Of a DNA stretch of 64,000 bases, positions 16,119 to 26,124 are shown one piece after another. Source of the stretch: Ruegeria sp. R14_0 (lineage in GTDB: Bacteria > Pseudomonadota > Alphaproteobacteria > Rhodobacterales > Rhodobacteraceae); NCBI RefSeq assembly GCF_017743975.1, contig NZ_JAGHRC010000001.1, forward strand, positions 682,001 to 746,000. Reading direction: 5' to 3'. How positions within the stretch are numbered: the stretch's first letter is position 1; each line of letters opens with the position of its first letter. A model generated the notes under the pieces. That model was not told the DNA's origin and did no database searches. It was given only the letters and a program-made list of their open reading frames with translations. The translations under genes and the position numbers were made by a program.

Positions 16119-17149
16119 TCCACGTAACCTCGGGAATAGCGTGCGCCCAATGAGGTCAGGATCTCATACCCGATTGTGCCCGCCGCTTCGGCCAGATCGT
16201 CGACCGTTTGATGGCCGTTCAGAATGCGCAGCCGTTCGGGGTCTTCAGGCAGGTCGGTCACGTCGACAGTGATCAGGTCCATCGAGATGCGCCCGACAAC
16301 AGGGCAGGGCTTGCCACCTGAAAAGGCGTCGATACCACCGCCAATAGCACGGTGCAGGCCATCGGCATAACCAGCGGCGACTGTTGCAATGCGCGACGGG
16401 CGGCGCGCGGTCCAGCTGTTGCCGTATCCGACCGTTTCACCGACCTCGACAGGGCGAACCTGAACAACCGGCAGGTCGGCTGACACGACGGGCTTTGCCT
16501 CGGAAAATGGCATGCCGCCATAAAGGCCGACGCCGGGGCGGCAAAAATCAAAGTGGAATTCAGGCCCAAGCAGCGTACCACCTGTGGCGGCCAGCGACCG
16601 GGGCGCAGTGGTACCATCGGTCATCTCGCGAAAGGTTTTCAGTTGCTGGCGGTTCATCGGATGATCGGGCTCATCCGAGCAAGCCAGGTGAGACATCACA
16701 ACAGCAGGGGTCAGCGCCTCGGCCTTCGGGCGCAGTTCGGCCCAATCGGCGGGCTCAAGCCCAAGTCGGTTCATGCCGCTGTCCAACTGGATCCCAAAAG
16801 GGTGATCGGGCAGGGCCTGCTGATGGCGCAGGAATTGTTCAGGCGAGTTGATCAGCGGCGTCAGATCGTGATCGCGCAGCAGATCAGTGTCGCCTTCCAT
16901 ATGGCCCGAGAATACGGCAATCATCGGACCGGGGCCGATGGCCTTGCGCACGGCGACGCCTTCTTCGGCGACGGCGACAAAGAACTTGCGAACACCTTCA
17001 TCGGCCAAGGTCGCAGACACCGGTTCGGCCCCAAGCCCATAGGCGTCGGCCTTGACCACGGCGCCGGTCTCGACTTCGGTTTTTGCATCCAGCGCCCGCC
17101 AGTTGCTGGCCAGCGCCTGAAGGTTGATCGTCAAACGTGCGGTACTCAT
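16115..17149 (-). CDS. alr: Alanine racemase
   Basis: Alr is a PLP enzyme that converts L- to D-alanine for peptidoglycan. With the start at 17149 ([13 protein letters not shown]) the protein has 344 residues. The PLP lysine is K33 in [10 protein letters not shown], and the second catalytic base lies in ETVGYGNSW near 245. [13 protein letters not shown] is a further family block near 290. The open frame extends upstream to 17293, but that part lacks family character; a Met at 17161 is the only close alternative. It is the first gene of alr-mlaE-mlaF. Confidence 0.93.
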   Translation of the reverse strand: MSTARLTINLQALASNWRALDAKTEVETGAVVKADAYGLGAEPVSATLADEGVRKFFVAVAEEGVAVRKAIGPGPMIAVFSGHMEGDTDLLRDHDLTPLINSPEQFLRHQQALPDHPFGIQLDSGMNRLGLEPADWAELRPKAEALTPAVVMSHLACSDEPDHPMNRQQLKTFREMTDGTTAPRSLAATGGTLLGPEFHFDFCRPGVGLYGGMPFSEAKPVVSADLPVVQVRPVEVGETVGYGNSWTARRPSRIATVAAGYADGLHRAIGGGIDAFSGGKPCPVVGRISMDLITVDVTDLPEDPERLRILNGHQTVDDLAEAAGTIGYEILTSLGARYSRGYVE

Positions 17150-17332
17150 GGCACCGTTCATGACATTGGATCGCGGCAGGTCAAGAGGGGAAGCGACGAT
17201 TATTGCAAACTTCGGCACGAACATGGGCAAGTTCCGGCCTGTCTTGCAAGCCATTGGCGAAAAAGAGGTTGTGTCCACGCGCGCGAGTATCAAAATTGAG
17301 GTTTTACAGATGCCGGACCGACAGGGCGAACG

Positions 17333-17872
17333 ATGAAATTTAGCGCAGAAATCCCGCAGTGGCGCGACTCGCTGCCCAAGCTGTTCCAGCAGGTGTTTTC
17401 GGACTCGGAAGGTGAAGATGAGGGCAAAGTGATTGGGGCCCTGGTATCCGATCTGCTATCAAATACGCCCGAGGATGATCTGCAGGCCGCGATTTCCCAA
17501 GATGGACCTAAGGTGTTGGGATGTATACTGTTTTCGCGTCTGCGCTTTGAGCAGGATACACGACAGGTTTTTCTGATGTCACCGGTCGCGGTGCGCACAG
17601 ATCGCCAGAAATCAGGGGTTGGGCAGAAATTGATCAGGTTTGGTCTGGAAGGGTTGCGCAGCGCGAATGTCGACTATGTCGTGACCTACGGCGATCCGGC
17701 TTATTATGGCAGATCCGGGTTTGTGCCGATCTCTGAGGATTTCGCTCCGGCCCCAATGCCTCTGAGCCACCCGCACGGGTGGTTGGGACAAGCTCTGACT
17801 GAGACCGAGACGGCACCCTTCAAGGGGCCGTCCCATTGTGTCGAAGCTTTCAACAAACCAGAGCTTTGGTAG
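17333..17872 (+). CDS. GNAT-family N-acetyltransferase
   Basis: This 179-residue acyltransferase-fold protein resembles the YhbS subgroup. The acetyl-CoA-binding loop is visible as [20 protein letters not shown], with the Q/R-x2-G-x-G pattern at about 92-98. A later [12 protein letters not shown] block is typical of this subgroup. The substrate is unknown. It stands alone between divergent alr and the convergent dnaB, whose stop is 3 bases away on the other strand. Confidence 0.85.
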   Translation: MKFSAEIPQWRDSLPKLFQQVFSDSEGEDEGKVIGALVSDLLSNTPEDDLQAAISQDGPKVLGCILFSRLRFEQDTRQVFLMSPVAVRTDRQKSGVGQKLIRFGLEGLRSANVDYVVTYGDPAYYGRSGFVPISEDFAPAPMPLSHPHGWLGQALTETETAPFKGPSHCVEAFNKPELW

Positions 17873-17875
17873 GGG

Positions 17876-19366
17876 TTAGTAGCCTTCGATCTCGCCACCC
17901 TGCTGCCAGGGTTTGACTAAGTTTCCGAAGCGGGTGAATTGCGCCTCGAACGAGAGCTCAACCGTGCCGATGGGACCGTGACGTTGCTTGCCGACAATAA
18001 CTTCGGCCTTGCCGTGCAGGCGCTCCATAGCCTGCTTCCACTCTTCCATCTTTTCCAGCTCGTGATCGCCGGGCTTTTCGCGTTCCTTGTAGTATTCCTC
18101 GCGGAACACGAACATCACCACATCGGCGTCCTGTTCGATCGAGCCCGATTCCCGCAGGTCGGACAGTTGCGGGCGCTTGTCGTCTCGGCTTTCCACCTGA
18201 CGTGACAGCTGCGAAAGCGCGATGACAGGAATATTCAGTTCCTTGGCAATGGCTTTCATGCCCATCGAAATCTCGGCGATTTCATTCACCCGGTTGTCGG
18301 ACATACCACGGCAAAGCTGTAGGTAGTCGATGACCAGCAGGTCCAGCCCGTGCGTCCGTTTCAACCGGCGCGCCCGCGCGGCAAGCTGCGAGATTGGCAG
18401 GGCCGGGGTGTCGTCGATGAACAGCGGGCAGGCTTCCAGCTCTTTGGCGGCATCCACGAAGCGGCGGAACTCGGACTCGGTCATGTCACCTTGACGTATC
18501 TTATGCGATGAAATCTCCGACGCTTCGGCCAGAACACGGCCCGCAAGCTGCTCGGCGCTCATTTCCAGCGAGAAGAACCCGACCACGCCCCCATCAATTG
18601 CGCCCTCAGAACCGTCCGGCTTGGTGCCGCGCTTGTAGGCCTTGGCCACGTTGAACGCGACGTTAGTCGCCAGCGACGTTTTCCCCATCGAGGGGCGACC
18701 GGCAAGGATGATTAGGTCGGACGGGTGCAGGCCGCCAAGCTGTTTGTCCAAGTCGGCCAGACCGGTGGAAATCCCCGCCATGCCACCACCGCGCTGGTAC
18801 GCTTCGTTAGTGACGTTGACGGCTTCTGTGACCGCCTTGAGGAAGGATTGAAATCCTTGTTCGGTCTGGCCCTGCTCGGATAACTGATAAAGCTGTTGCT
18901 CGGCCTCGACGATTTGTTCTTTTGGCTCGCTGCTGACATCAACCCGCGCCGCCTTGTCCGAGATGTCGCGGCCCAGCCGGATCAACTCGCGCCGGATGGC
19001 GAGGTCATAGATCATCTGGGCGTAGTCATGCACCGCGAACGCACTGATCGAGGCACCGGCCAGTTTGACCAGATAAGCCGGACCACCCAGTTCCTTCAGG
19101 CCTTCGTCCTCGGCCATGAAAGATTTCAGCGTAACGGGCGAGGCCAGCGCATTCTTGGCGATGCGATTGGCCGCGACCTCGTAAATGCGGGCATGGACCG
19201 GGTCATAGAAATGCTCGGCCCCGATGATCGAAGCGACCCGGTCATACAGATCGTTGTTGGTCAGAATCGCACCCAGAAGCTGCTGTTCAGCCTCAATGGA
19301 ATGCGGCATGGTTTCGGCGTTCTGAATCTGCGCCGCTGCCTGCTCGATGCTGCTTATCTCGTTCAT
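17876..19366 (-). CDS. dnaB: Replicative DNA helicase DnaB
   Basis: DnaB is the hexameric helicase that opens the replication fork. The 496 residues comprise an N-terminal helical domain with the typical opening PHSIEAEQQLLGAIL (about 20-34), then a linker and the RecA-like C-terminal domain. Walker A GRPSMGKT is near 225, Walker B-like LDLLVIDYLQL near 345, and the LSQLSRQVE block follows. No intein or other insertion is seen. The 225 bases upstream, before pyrE, carry DnaA-box-like 9-mers. Confidence 0.97.
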   Translation of the reverse strand: MNEISSIEQAAAQIQNAETMPHSIEAEQQLLGAILTNNDLYDRVASIIGAEHFYDPVHARIYEVAANRIAKNALASPVTLKSFMAEDEGLKELGGPAYLVKLAGASISAFAVHDYAQMIYDLAIRRELIRLGRDISDKAARVDVSSEPKEQIVEAEQQLYQLSEQGQTEQGFQSFLKAVTEAVNVTNEAYQRGGGMAGISTGLADLDKQLGGLHPSDLIILAGRPSMGKTSLATNVAFNVAKAYKRGTKPDGSEGAIDGGVVGFFSLEMSAEQLAGRVLAEASEISSHKIRQGDMTESEFRRFVDAAKELEACPLFIDDTPALPISQLAARARRLKRTHGLDLLVIDYLQLCRGMSDNRVNEIAEISMGMKAIAKELNIPVIALSQLSRQVESRDDKRPQLSDLRESGSIEQDADVVMFVFREEYYKEREKPGDHELEKMEEWKQAMERLHGKAEVIVGKQRHGPIGTVELSFEAQFTRFGNLVKPWQQGGEIEGY

Positions 19367-19591
19367 TTTGTCCCCGCTGCCCGTTCCGAGGTTTTACACG
19401 CGATTTGCGCTAACAAGCTATCTGGAAATACCTGTGGTTAAGTTCGGGTAAGGCCTTGGGATAACTTTCCGGATAGTTTGGATACCTGTGCATGCTTCGC
19501 TTATTATGTAGGAGTTGAGGGAAAAGTCACCAGATATCGTAGCCCTTGTTCCGATTCTTTGGCGCTTATCCCCAATTCGTCCACAGGAGGT

Positions 19592-20272
19592 TTACGTGGA
19601 TTTATTGGCTTCCTGCCATCCGCGGGGGTCGTTCAGGAAGGCCTCGACACCCTCAAGTGTTTCCTGATCAAAGGCTTTTTGCGCCTTGGCTTCGGCCAGA
19701 ACGTCCCACCAGGTGCACAGGTGGTGCAGCTGCACACCGTGGTCGCCCAGCGTCTTTTCCGTTTCGGGGAAGATGCCGTAGTAGAAGATCACCGCCGTGT
19801 GGCCGCAGGTGGCGCCGGTTTCCCGGATTGCATCCACGAAAGACAGCTTCGAACCCCCATCCGTGGTCAGGTCTTCGACCAGCAGGACGCGCTCGCCCTC
19901 GCTCATCGCGCCTTCGATCCGGGCGTTGCGGCCATAGCCTTTGGGCTTTTTGCGCACATAGGTCATGGGCAGCGCCATGCGTTCTGCAACCATGGCCGCA
20001 AAGGGGATACCAGCAGTCTCGCCGCCGGCGATGTTGTCGAATGCCTCAAACCCTGCATTGCGCATCACGGTGACCGTCAGGAAATCCATCAGGGTCGAGC
20101 GGATGCGCGGGTATGAAATCAGCTTACGGCAGTCGATATAGGTCGGGCTGGGCAGGCCGCTGGCCAGCGTGAACGGTTCACGGGAATTGAAATGTACGGC
20201 CTTGATCTCCAGCAGCATCCGTGCAGTCAGGCGGGCGATTTCGGTGCTATCGGGGAAGGAGCTGGGGATCAT
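19592..20272 (-). CDS. pyrE: Orotate phosphoribosyltransferase
   Basis: PyrE joins orotate to PRPP to give orotidine monophosphate in pyrimidine synthesis. The 226-residue protein has the PRPP-binding motif [14 protein letters not shown] at about 130-143. The flexible-loop region [19 protein letters not shown] precedes it, and [15 protein letters not shown] lies near 40-54. It is transcribed towards dnaB across a 225-base gap. pyrC is not seen nearby. Confidence 0.95.
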   Translation of the reverse strand: MIPSSFPDSTEIARLTARMLLEIKAVHFNSREPFTLASGLPSPTYIDCRKLISYPRIRSTLMDFLTVTVMRNAGFEAFDNIAGGETAGIPFAAMVAERMALPMTYVRKKPKGYGRNARIEGAMSEGERVLLVEDLTTDGGSKLSFVDAIRETGATCGHTAVIFYYGIFPETEKTLGDHGVQLHHLCTWWDVLAEAKAQKAFDQETLEGVEAFLNDPRGWQEANKST

Positions 20273-20353
20273 AACGGTACCTCTGGGCTAAATGGCATTG
20301 CGGGCTGATAGCCTGTCCCTTGGCCCAGAGTCGAGAGGGTTGCGCACAAAAGA

Positions 20354-20380
20354 AAAGCGGACCCGCGACAGGTCCGCTTT
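20354..20380 (-). terminator. Terminator downstream of amt
   Basis: AAAGCGGACC (20354-20363) and GGTCCGCTTT (20371-20380) pair around a 7-base loop. On the minus strand the hairpin is followed by TTTTCT. It lies 35 bases past the amt stop and about 80 bases ahead of pyrE. Confidence 0.75.
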
Positions 20381-20414
20381 GCGCCCTTTCGGGCGATGCG
20401 CAGCCAAGGTGGGC

Positions 20415-21596
20415 TTAGCTGCTCATGTCGTATGCCCGTTCGCCGTGTACCGACAGATCGAGCCCGTTTGTCTCAGTTTCCGCATCTACGCGAAGCGGCG
20501 TGATCAGCGCAACCACCTTGATCAACACAAATGTGACAACTGCCGTAAACGCACCGACGATAACGAGCCCACCGATTTGCGCCGTCCACGCACCCAGACC
20601 AAAGACAGCGATCATGATGGTGCCAAAGATGCCGCCGACGCCGTGCACGGCGAACACGTCCAGCGTGTCGTCGATCTTGAAAACGTTTCGGATCACGTTG
20701 ACCGCTTCTTGGCACAGCACACCCGCAACAGCACCGATGATCAGTGCCTGAACCGGATCGACATAGCCCGAAGCTGGGGTGATCGAGGCCAGACCGGCAA
20801 TCGTCCCGGTGACCAGACCGACCATCGAGGCCTTGCCATACTTGATCCGTTCGTAGAGTGCCCATGTTAGCGATGCGGTCGCGGCAGAGATATGGGTGAC
20901 GGTCATCGCCATCGCGGCGCCTCCGTCAGCGGCCAACTGCGAGCCGCCGTTAAAGCCGAACCAGCCGACCCACAGCATCGCGGCACCGATCATCACAAAG
21001 CCTGGGTTGTGCGGCGGGGTCGTACGATTGCGGCGCGGGCCCAGAACAATGGCAATGATCAGGGCGGCCAGACCTGCGGTTTCGTGCACCACGATTCCGC
21101 CTGCGAAATCGCGCACGCCGACCTCACCCAGAATACCACCATCGGTCAGAATACCGCCGCCCCAGATCCAATGGACGACCGGCGCATAGCACAGCAGCAT
21201 CCAAAGGCCCGAGAACGTCAGCACGAACCCAAAGCCCACGCGTTCCACATAGGCACCAACGATCAGGGCGGGGGTGATGATTGCGAATGTCATCTGGAAG
21301 GCAAAGAACAGGATCTCGGGCAGGTTGCCCGACAGGCTGTCGGCATCGACGCCATTCAGAAAGGCTTTGCCCAAACCGCCCCACAGGCCCGAACCGCCGT
21401 CGCCAAACGCGATAGAATAGCCTGCGACCAGCCACAGAATGCTCATCAAACAGGCGATTGAGAAACAGTGCATGAATACGCTCAGCACGTTGCGGGCGCG
21501 CACGAGGCCGCCATAGAACAGGGCAAGGCCCGGCAATGTCATGAAAAGGACCAGTGCGGTTGCAACTATGATCCAGGCGGTATCGGCTCCATTCAT
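20415..21596 (-). CDS. amt: Ammonium transporter (Amt family)
   Basis: This 393-residue polytopic membrane protein carries ammonium across the inner membrane. It shows the Amt pattern: an N-out first helix with LPGLALFYGGLVR (about 20-32), FGDGGSGLWGG near 64-74, the VHWIWGGG block near 140, and FAGGIVVHETAGLAAL (first pore His) near 160-175. VFAVHGVGGIFGTIM (second pore His) is near 315. Amt genes often sit next to a glnK PII gene, but none is adjacent here. The nitrogen regulators ntrBC lie 3.4 kb away. Confidence 0.95.
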   Translation of the reverse strand: MNGADTAWIIVATALVLFMTLPGLALFYGGLVRARNVLSVFMHCFSIACLMSILWLVAGYSIAFGDGGSGLWGGLGKAFLNGVDADSLSGNLPEILFFAFQMTFAIITPALIVGAYVERVGFGFVLTFSGLWMLLCYAPVVHWIWGGGILTDGGILGEVGVRDFAGGIVVHETAGLAALIIAIVLGPRRNRTTPPHNPGFVMIGAAMLWVGWFGFNGGSQLAADGGAAMAMTVTHISAATASLTWALYERIKYGKASMVGLVTGTIAGLASITPASGYVDPVQALIIGAVAGVLCQEAVNVIRNVFKIDDTLDVFAVHGVGGIFGTIMIAVFGLGAWTAQIGGLVIVGAFTAVVTFVLIKVVALITPLRVDAETETNGLDLSVHGERAYDMSS

Positions 21597-21766
21597 CAGC
21601 CGGTCTCCTTTTAGGCGTCTTCCACTTGCGTGGGGCGTTCAAGCGGAGAGGGGGCGGGGAAAAAAGAGGCAACCGCCGAGTAGAGTGCTTATTTTAAGGG
21701 CTTTTTGCCAACCGGTGATTAAATGTGCGGCCAAAGGCGCTGTGTGCTTTAATTTTGTGCAATTGT

Positions 21767-22231
21767 TTAAAGGTTGCGCGACAGCAGTTCCAACGCGTGG
21801 TCGCGGGCGGCCAGGCGGACCTTATCGCGGCCCAATGCGCCGAATTCGATGGTTTCGGTGACCGTTTGCAGCCCTTCGACAGCCAGCCCAAAGCATACGC
21901 GGCCTTCGGGCTTGAACTCTGATCCACCGGGGCCTGCAATGCCGGTGATGGACACTGTCAGTTGTGCACCTGAATTTTTCAGCGCTCCGTCTGCCATTTC
22001 GTGCGCGACCTCTTCTGACACAGCTCCGTGCGCGTCCAGCGTATCGGCACTTACGCCCAGCATCTGCTGCTTGGCTTCGTTCGTGTAGGTGACAAAGCCC
22101 CGATCCACCACGGCCGAGCTGCCGGGAATATCCGTCAGCGCGGCGGCGACCATGCCGCCGGTGCAGCTTTCGGCGGTGGCGATCATCACGCCCTGCGCCT
22201 TGGCGCGGTCTAGCAGATCGGCGACATTCAT
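21767..22231 (-). CDS. CinA C-terminal-domain protein (nicotinamide-nucleotide amidase)
   Basis: This 154-residue stand-alone CinA-type (PncC) amidohydrolase domain deamidates nicotinamide mononucleotide in NAD recycling. Family blocks are ATAESCTGGMVAAALTDIPGSS (about 18-39, with the catalytic Ser region), FVTYTNEAKQQMLGV, and SITGIAGPGG near 95-104. The start overlaps the pgpA stop by four bases. It is the last gene of the ispDF-pgpA-cinA run. Confidence 0.92.
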   Translation of the reverse strand: MNVADLLDRAKAQGVMIATAESCTGGMVAAALTDIPGSSAVVDRGFVTYTNEAKQQMLGVSADTLDAHGAVSEEVAHEMADGALKNSGAQLTVSITGIAGPGGSEFKPEGRVCFGLAVEGLQTVTETIEFGALGRDKVRLAARDHALELLSRNL

Positions 22232-22725
22232 AGACCCAGAACTCCGTGCGAGATACCGGCCAGGATTAGCACGCCGATCCCAGCAAATACGCCTGCAATT
22301 ACATCATCCAGCATAACCCCAATCGCGTCGCCCTTGCGGTCCGCCCAGCCGACAGGGCCGGGTTTGGTGATGTCGAACAGGCGGAACAGCAGGAAGCCCG
22401 CGATCCAACCGGGCCAAAGCGCTGTGATCTCAATCCCATGCGCCCAAGAGGGGTAAGAGATCGCCCAGAGCGCAATAAACTGCCCGGCGACCTCATCGAT
22501 CACGATTTCCGAGGGGTCATGGTCGTCCTGCCCGGCGGTCATGACCTTGGTCGCCCATAGACCGCCAAAAAACACGGCGATCGTGGCGATAACCAACAGG
22601 GGAAATCCGCCCAGCGTGTGCAGGACCCAGGCCAGTGGCAGCGCGGCCAGCGATCCCCAGGTGCCTGGGGCGGGGCGCAGGTAACCCACGCCGCAGACGG
22701 TGCCAATCAGGCGCGCGGCGGTCAT
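22228..22725 (-). CDS. pgpA: Phosphatidylglycerophosphatase A
   Basis: PgpA removes phosphate from phosphatidylglycerol phosphate to yield phosphatidylglycerol at the inner membrane. The 165-residue protein has the PgpA signatures [20 protein letters not shown] (about 15-34) and the acidic [14 protein letters not shown] block near 80-93, and a late DIKPG-like [24 protein letters not shown] near 120-143. Three or four hydrophobic helices are visible. The ATG at 22725 overlaps the ispDF stop by four bases; the longer open frame upstream is not family-like. Confidence 0.93.
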   Translation of the reverse strand: MTAARLIGTVCGVGYLRPAPGTWGSLAALPLAWVLHTLGGFPLLVIATIAVFFGGLWATKVMTAGQDDHDPSEIVIDEVAGQFIALWAISYPSWAHGIEITALWPGWIAGFLLFRLFDITKPGPVGWADRKGDAIGVMLDDVIAGVFAGIGVLILAGISHGVLGL

Positions 22726-23852
22726 GATTTCACCAGGCAGGCTGTGGCCAGTGACGCAATCCCTTCGCCGCGCCCGGTAAAGCCTAACCGTTCCGAGGTG
22801 GTCGCCTTGATCGAGACCTGATCTGCGCGCAGTCCCATGATACGGGCTAATTCCTCGCGCATGGCGGGCGCATGGGGGCCGATCTTGGGATATTCGCAGA
22901 CCAGCGTGCAATCGACATTCGAGATGCCATAGCCCATCTGCCCGGCCAGCTCGACCGCGTGGCGCAGAAAGGTCTCGCTGGCCGCGCCTTTCCATTGCGG
23001 GTCAGACGGGGGAAAGTGCTGGCCGATATCGCCCTGCGCCAACGCGCCATAGATCGCATCGGTGACTGCGTGCATGCCAACATCCGCGTCGGAATGGCCT
23101 TGCAGCCCGCGATCATGCGGCACCTTCACGCCGCACAGGACCACGTGATCGCCGTCGCCAAAACGGTGCACGTCATAGCCGTTGCCCAGTCTTACATCCA
23201 TGTGATTTCCCAATATCCGTTCCGCCCGGGCAAAATCCTCGGGCCGGGTGATTTTAATGTTGTCCGCGGCGCCAGCCACGATGGCCACGTCCAGACCTGC
23301 GGTGCGGGCGACCTCGACATCATCCGCCGCACCACCCGGGTGGGCCGCATGGGCCGCGACAATCGCTTCATAGCAAAATCCCTGCGGGGTTTGCGCCGCA
23401 AACAGGCCGCCGCGATCTTGCGTTCCTGTGACAACCGCGCCGTCCCCAGTCCAGAGTGCATCCGTCACGGACAGCCCGGGTGCGGCCGCGTCATGCGTTG
23501 AAAGCGCCTTCAGAACGTTCTGAATTGTTTCGCCAGAGACGCAGGGGCGGGCAACGTCGTGAATCAGAACCTGCTCGACCTCTAGGCCCTCCAACGCCGC
23601 CAAACCGTTGCGGACAGAACCGGCGCGATCATTGCCGCCGGCGGTCAAAATCAGATCGGTTCCGGAGAACTCATCCCAAGCGGTCTGATCCTCGTCAGAC
23701 AGCACCAGCACGATATGGTCGACCTGACCGCGAAACCTGTCGAGAGTCCAATCGGCTACACGGCGTCCTGCCAAGGGCCGCCACTGCTTTGGCATCCCCC
23801 CTCCGGCGCGCAGCCCGCGTCCTGCGGCGACGATGATGGCGGCGGTGGTCAT
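22722..23852 (-). CDS. ispDF: Bifunctional IspD/IspF isoprenoid enzyme
   Basis: This fusion performs two steps of the MEP isoprenoid pathway: cytidylyltransfer to MEP (IspD) and cyclisation to MEcPP (IspF). With the start at 23852 it has 376 residues. The IspD half opens with [16 protein letters not shown] (9-24). The IspF half begins near 220 with GNGYDVHRF, giving metal ligands Asp and His, and continues [21 protein letters not shown]. Fused ispDF genes are common in alphaproteobacteria. The upstream 20 codons of the open frame are not family-like. pgpA follows with a four-base overlap. Confidence 0.96.
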   Translation of the reverse strand: MTTAAIIVAAGRGLRAGGGMPKQWRPLAGRRVADWTLDRFRGQVDHIVLVLSDEDQTAWDEFSGTDLILTAGGNDRAGSVRNGLAALEGLEVEQVLIHDVARPCVSGETIQNVLKALSTHDAAAPGLSVTDALWTGDGAVVTGTQDRGGLFAAQTPQGFCYEAIVAAHAAHPGGAADDVEVARTAGLDVAIVAGAADNIKITRPEDFARAERILGNHMDVRLGNGYDVHRFGDGDHVVLCGVKVPHDRGLQGHSDADVGMHAVTDAIYGALAQGDIGQHFPPSDPQWKGAASETFLRHAVELAGQMGYGISNVDCTLVCEYPKIGPHAPAMREELARIMGLRADQVSIKATTSERLGFTGRGEGIASLATACLVKS

Positions 23853-24037
23853 GAGGGCGAAATCTCCGGTGATTTGAGCGCAGTGTTTAAGCTGCGGTGA
23901 ATGCAGTGGCAATCACCCGCGTAATGCTGCCTAAAAATTAAGCACGTGATGATTTTGCAGGCTTGTTTCCTGCCGTTTTGTTGTTCATATGCCGCGAATT
24001 CGATATCTAAGTCGCAACTGCCCAAGGATTAAGCACG

Positions 24038-25021
24038 TTGACCCTGCAACTCGCTGACAAAACCCTGAACCCGCCAGTCATGCTGGCGCCGATGGCCGGA
24101 ATCACCGATCGGCCATTCCGTGATCTGGTGATGCGCTTTGGCGCGGGCATGGTCGTGAGCGAAATGGTCGCCAGCCAGGAAATGGTTCAGGCCAAACCCG
24201 GCGTGCGCGAGCGGGCAGAGCTGTCGGCAGATGTCGAGAACACGGCCGTTCAGCTCGCGGGGCGCGAAGCGCATTGGATGGCCGAGGCTGCCCGTCAGGT
24301 CGCCGATCGCGGCGCACGGGTCATCGACATCAACATGGGGTGCCCGGCCAAAAAGGTAACGAACGGCTATTCGGGGTCAGCTTTGTTGAAAACGCCGGAC
24401 CACGCTCTGACACTGATCGAGGCGGTGGTCGAGGCGGTCGATGTTCCGGTGACGTTGAAAACCCGTTTGGGCTGGGACGACAACTTGCTGAACGCGCCGG
24501 ATGTGGCGCGACGGGCGCAAGACGCCGGGATCTGCATGGTGACCATCCATGGGCGGACGCGGTGCCAGTTCTACAAAGGCCATGCCGATTGGCAGGCGAT
24601 CCGGGCGGTGAAAGATGCGGTCTCAATACCAGTCATTGCGAACGGGGACATCGTGGATACACGCGCGGCGCGCAAAGCGCTGGATCAGTCAGCCGCAGAT
24701 GGCGTCATGGTGGGCCGCGGGGCGCAGGGAAAGCCGTGGCTGCTGGCCCAGATCTGTCACGACTTGTACGGCGCGGATGCTCCGGTCATTCCCGCCATTG
24801 GCGACCTGATCGACATGGTGCGGGGTCACTACGAGGCTATGCTGGCCTTCTACGGCAGCGATCTTGGGCTGCGCGTGGCTCGCAAGCATTTGGGTTGGTA
24901 CATGGATGAGGCCGGCACCCCACCCACCTTGCGCCGCGCAGTTCTGACCTCGCGCGACACAGCAGAGGTGATGCGTTTGTTAGGCGATGCGCTCAGTGGC
25001 GATGCGGAGGCAGCGGCATGA
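24038..25021 (+). CDS. dusB: tRNA-dihydrouridine synthase B
   Basis: DusB is an FMN enzyme that reduces specific uridines in tRNA. The 327-residue protein starts at a TTG preceded by AAGGA, 9 bases away. Visible signatures are LAPMAGITDRPFR near 15-27, the catalytic Cys in INMGCPAKKV at about 97-106, and VTIHGRTRCQFYKG near 168-181. Its stop overlaps the ntrB start by four bases. dusB at the head of an ntrB-ntrC operon is a conserved alphaproteobacterial arrangement (nifR3 in Rhodobacter). Confidence 0.95.
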   Translation: MTLQLADKTLNPPVMLAPMAGITDRPFRDLVMRFGAGMVVSEMVASQEMVQAKPGVRERAELSADVENTAVQLAGREAHWMAEAARQVADRGARVIDINMGCPAKKVTNGYSGSALLKTPDHALTLIEAVVEAVDVPVTLKTRLGWDDNLLNAPDVARRAQDAGICMVTIHGRTRCQFYKGHADWQAIRAVKDAVSIPVIANGDIVDTRAARKALDQSAADGVMVGRGAQGKPWLLAQICHDLYGADAPVIPAIGDLIDMVRGHYEAMLAFYGSDLGLRVARKHLGWYMDEAGTPPTLRRAVLTSRDTAEVMRLLGDALSGDAEAAA

Positions 25022-26085
25022 CCTCGGATCAGAGCATCTGGGCATCGCTGCCTGTTCCGGCCTTTATCATCGATGCCGATGATAGGATCACGGATGTGAA
25101 CTCGGCTGGCGAGGGGTTCCTGAACGCATCCCGCAAAGCGGTCGTTGGCCACCCGGTCTGGGATCAGATCGCCGTGGATGCGCCATTGGAAGAGGCCTTC
25201 CTGCGCGCGCGGCAGCAAGGGACACCACTGTTCGTGAACGATGTCGATGTGGGTTCGGGAAATCGCGCGCCGTTGCAATGCGCGCTGCAGATCGCGCCGC
25301 TGCTGGGGCATCCCGGGTTCATGATCATGACGATGTCGCCACGTGAACTGGCCGGGCGGATGACGCGGGGCAATACCGTTAAATCGGCGGCACAGTCGGC
25401 CATCGGCATGGCGGAAATGCTGGCGCACGAGATCAAAAACCCGCTGGCCGGGATCACCGGGGCAGCACAGCTGTTGAGTATGAATATCAGCCAGCAAGAC
25501 CTTGAGCTTACAGATTTAATCGTTGCCGAAAGCCGCCGGATCGTAAAGCTGCTGGAGCAGGTCGAGCAGTTCGGAAACTTGTCTCAGCCCGATTTCAAAC
25601 CGGTCAACATTCATGATGTTCTGGACCGTGCGCGCCGTTCGGCCTTGTTAGGCTTCGGCGCTCATATGACGATCATCGAGGATTACGACCCCTCACTGCC
25701 GCTGGCTTTTGGAGACCCGGATCAGTTGCTGCAGGTGGTGTTGAACCTGCTCAAGAACGCGTCCGAGGCGGCCGGTGACAAGGGCGGAACCATTCGCCTG
25801 CGCACCTATTTCGAGCATTCATTCCGCCTGCGCCGCAGTGACGGGTCGGGGCATTCGCTGCCGCTTCAGATCGAGATCATCGACGACGGCCCCGGTCTGC
25901 CGGACAAAATTCGCAGTGACATCTTCGACCCGTTCGTTTCCGGCAAGGACAACGGCACCGGCCTTGGGCTGGCGCTGGTTAGCAAAATCATCTCGGACCA
26001 CGACGGCTGGATTTCGGCCGAGTCGGTTCCGGGCCACACAGTATTCCGCCTGTCCCTCAGACGCGCGCCGCGCGACGCAAACTGA
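25018..26085 (+). CDS. ntrB: Nitrogen-regulation sensor kinase NtrB
   Basis: NtrB is the cytoplasmic kinase/phosphatase of NtrC and responds to PII in nitrogen starvation. The 355 residues comprise an N-terminal PAS-like domain (about 10-110) and the phospho-acceptor site MLAHEIKNPLAGI with His137. A GHKL ATPase domain follows with N box LNLLKNASEA, DDGPGLP and GTGLGLALV. No transmembrane segment is present, as expected for NtrB. It overlaps dusB by four bases and is followed 39 bases later by ntrC. Confidence 0.96.
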   Translation: MTSDQSIWASLPVPAFIIDADDRITDVNSAGEGFLNASRKAVVGHPVWDQIAVDAPLEEAFLRARQQGTPLFVNDVDVGSGNRAPLQCALQIAPLLGHPGFMIMTMSPRELAGRMTRGNTVKSAAQSAIGMAEMLAHEIKNPLAGITGAAQLLSMNISQQDLELTDLIVAESRRIVKLLEQVEQFGNLSQPDFKPVNIHDVLDRARRSALLGFGAHMTIIEDYDPSLPLAFGDPDQLLQVVLNLLKNASEAAGDKGGTIRLRTYFEHSFRLRRSDGSGHSLPLQIEIIDDGPGLPDKIRSDIFDPFVSGKDNGTGLGLALVSKIISDHDGWISAESVPGHTVFRLSLRRAPRDAN

Positions 26086-26124
26086 GACGGGCAGCCGAGC
26101 AGAGATAAGTAAGGAGAGCACCCG

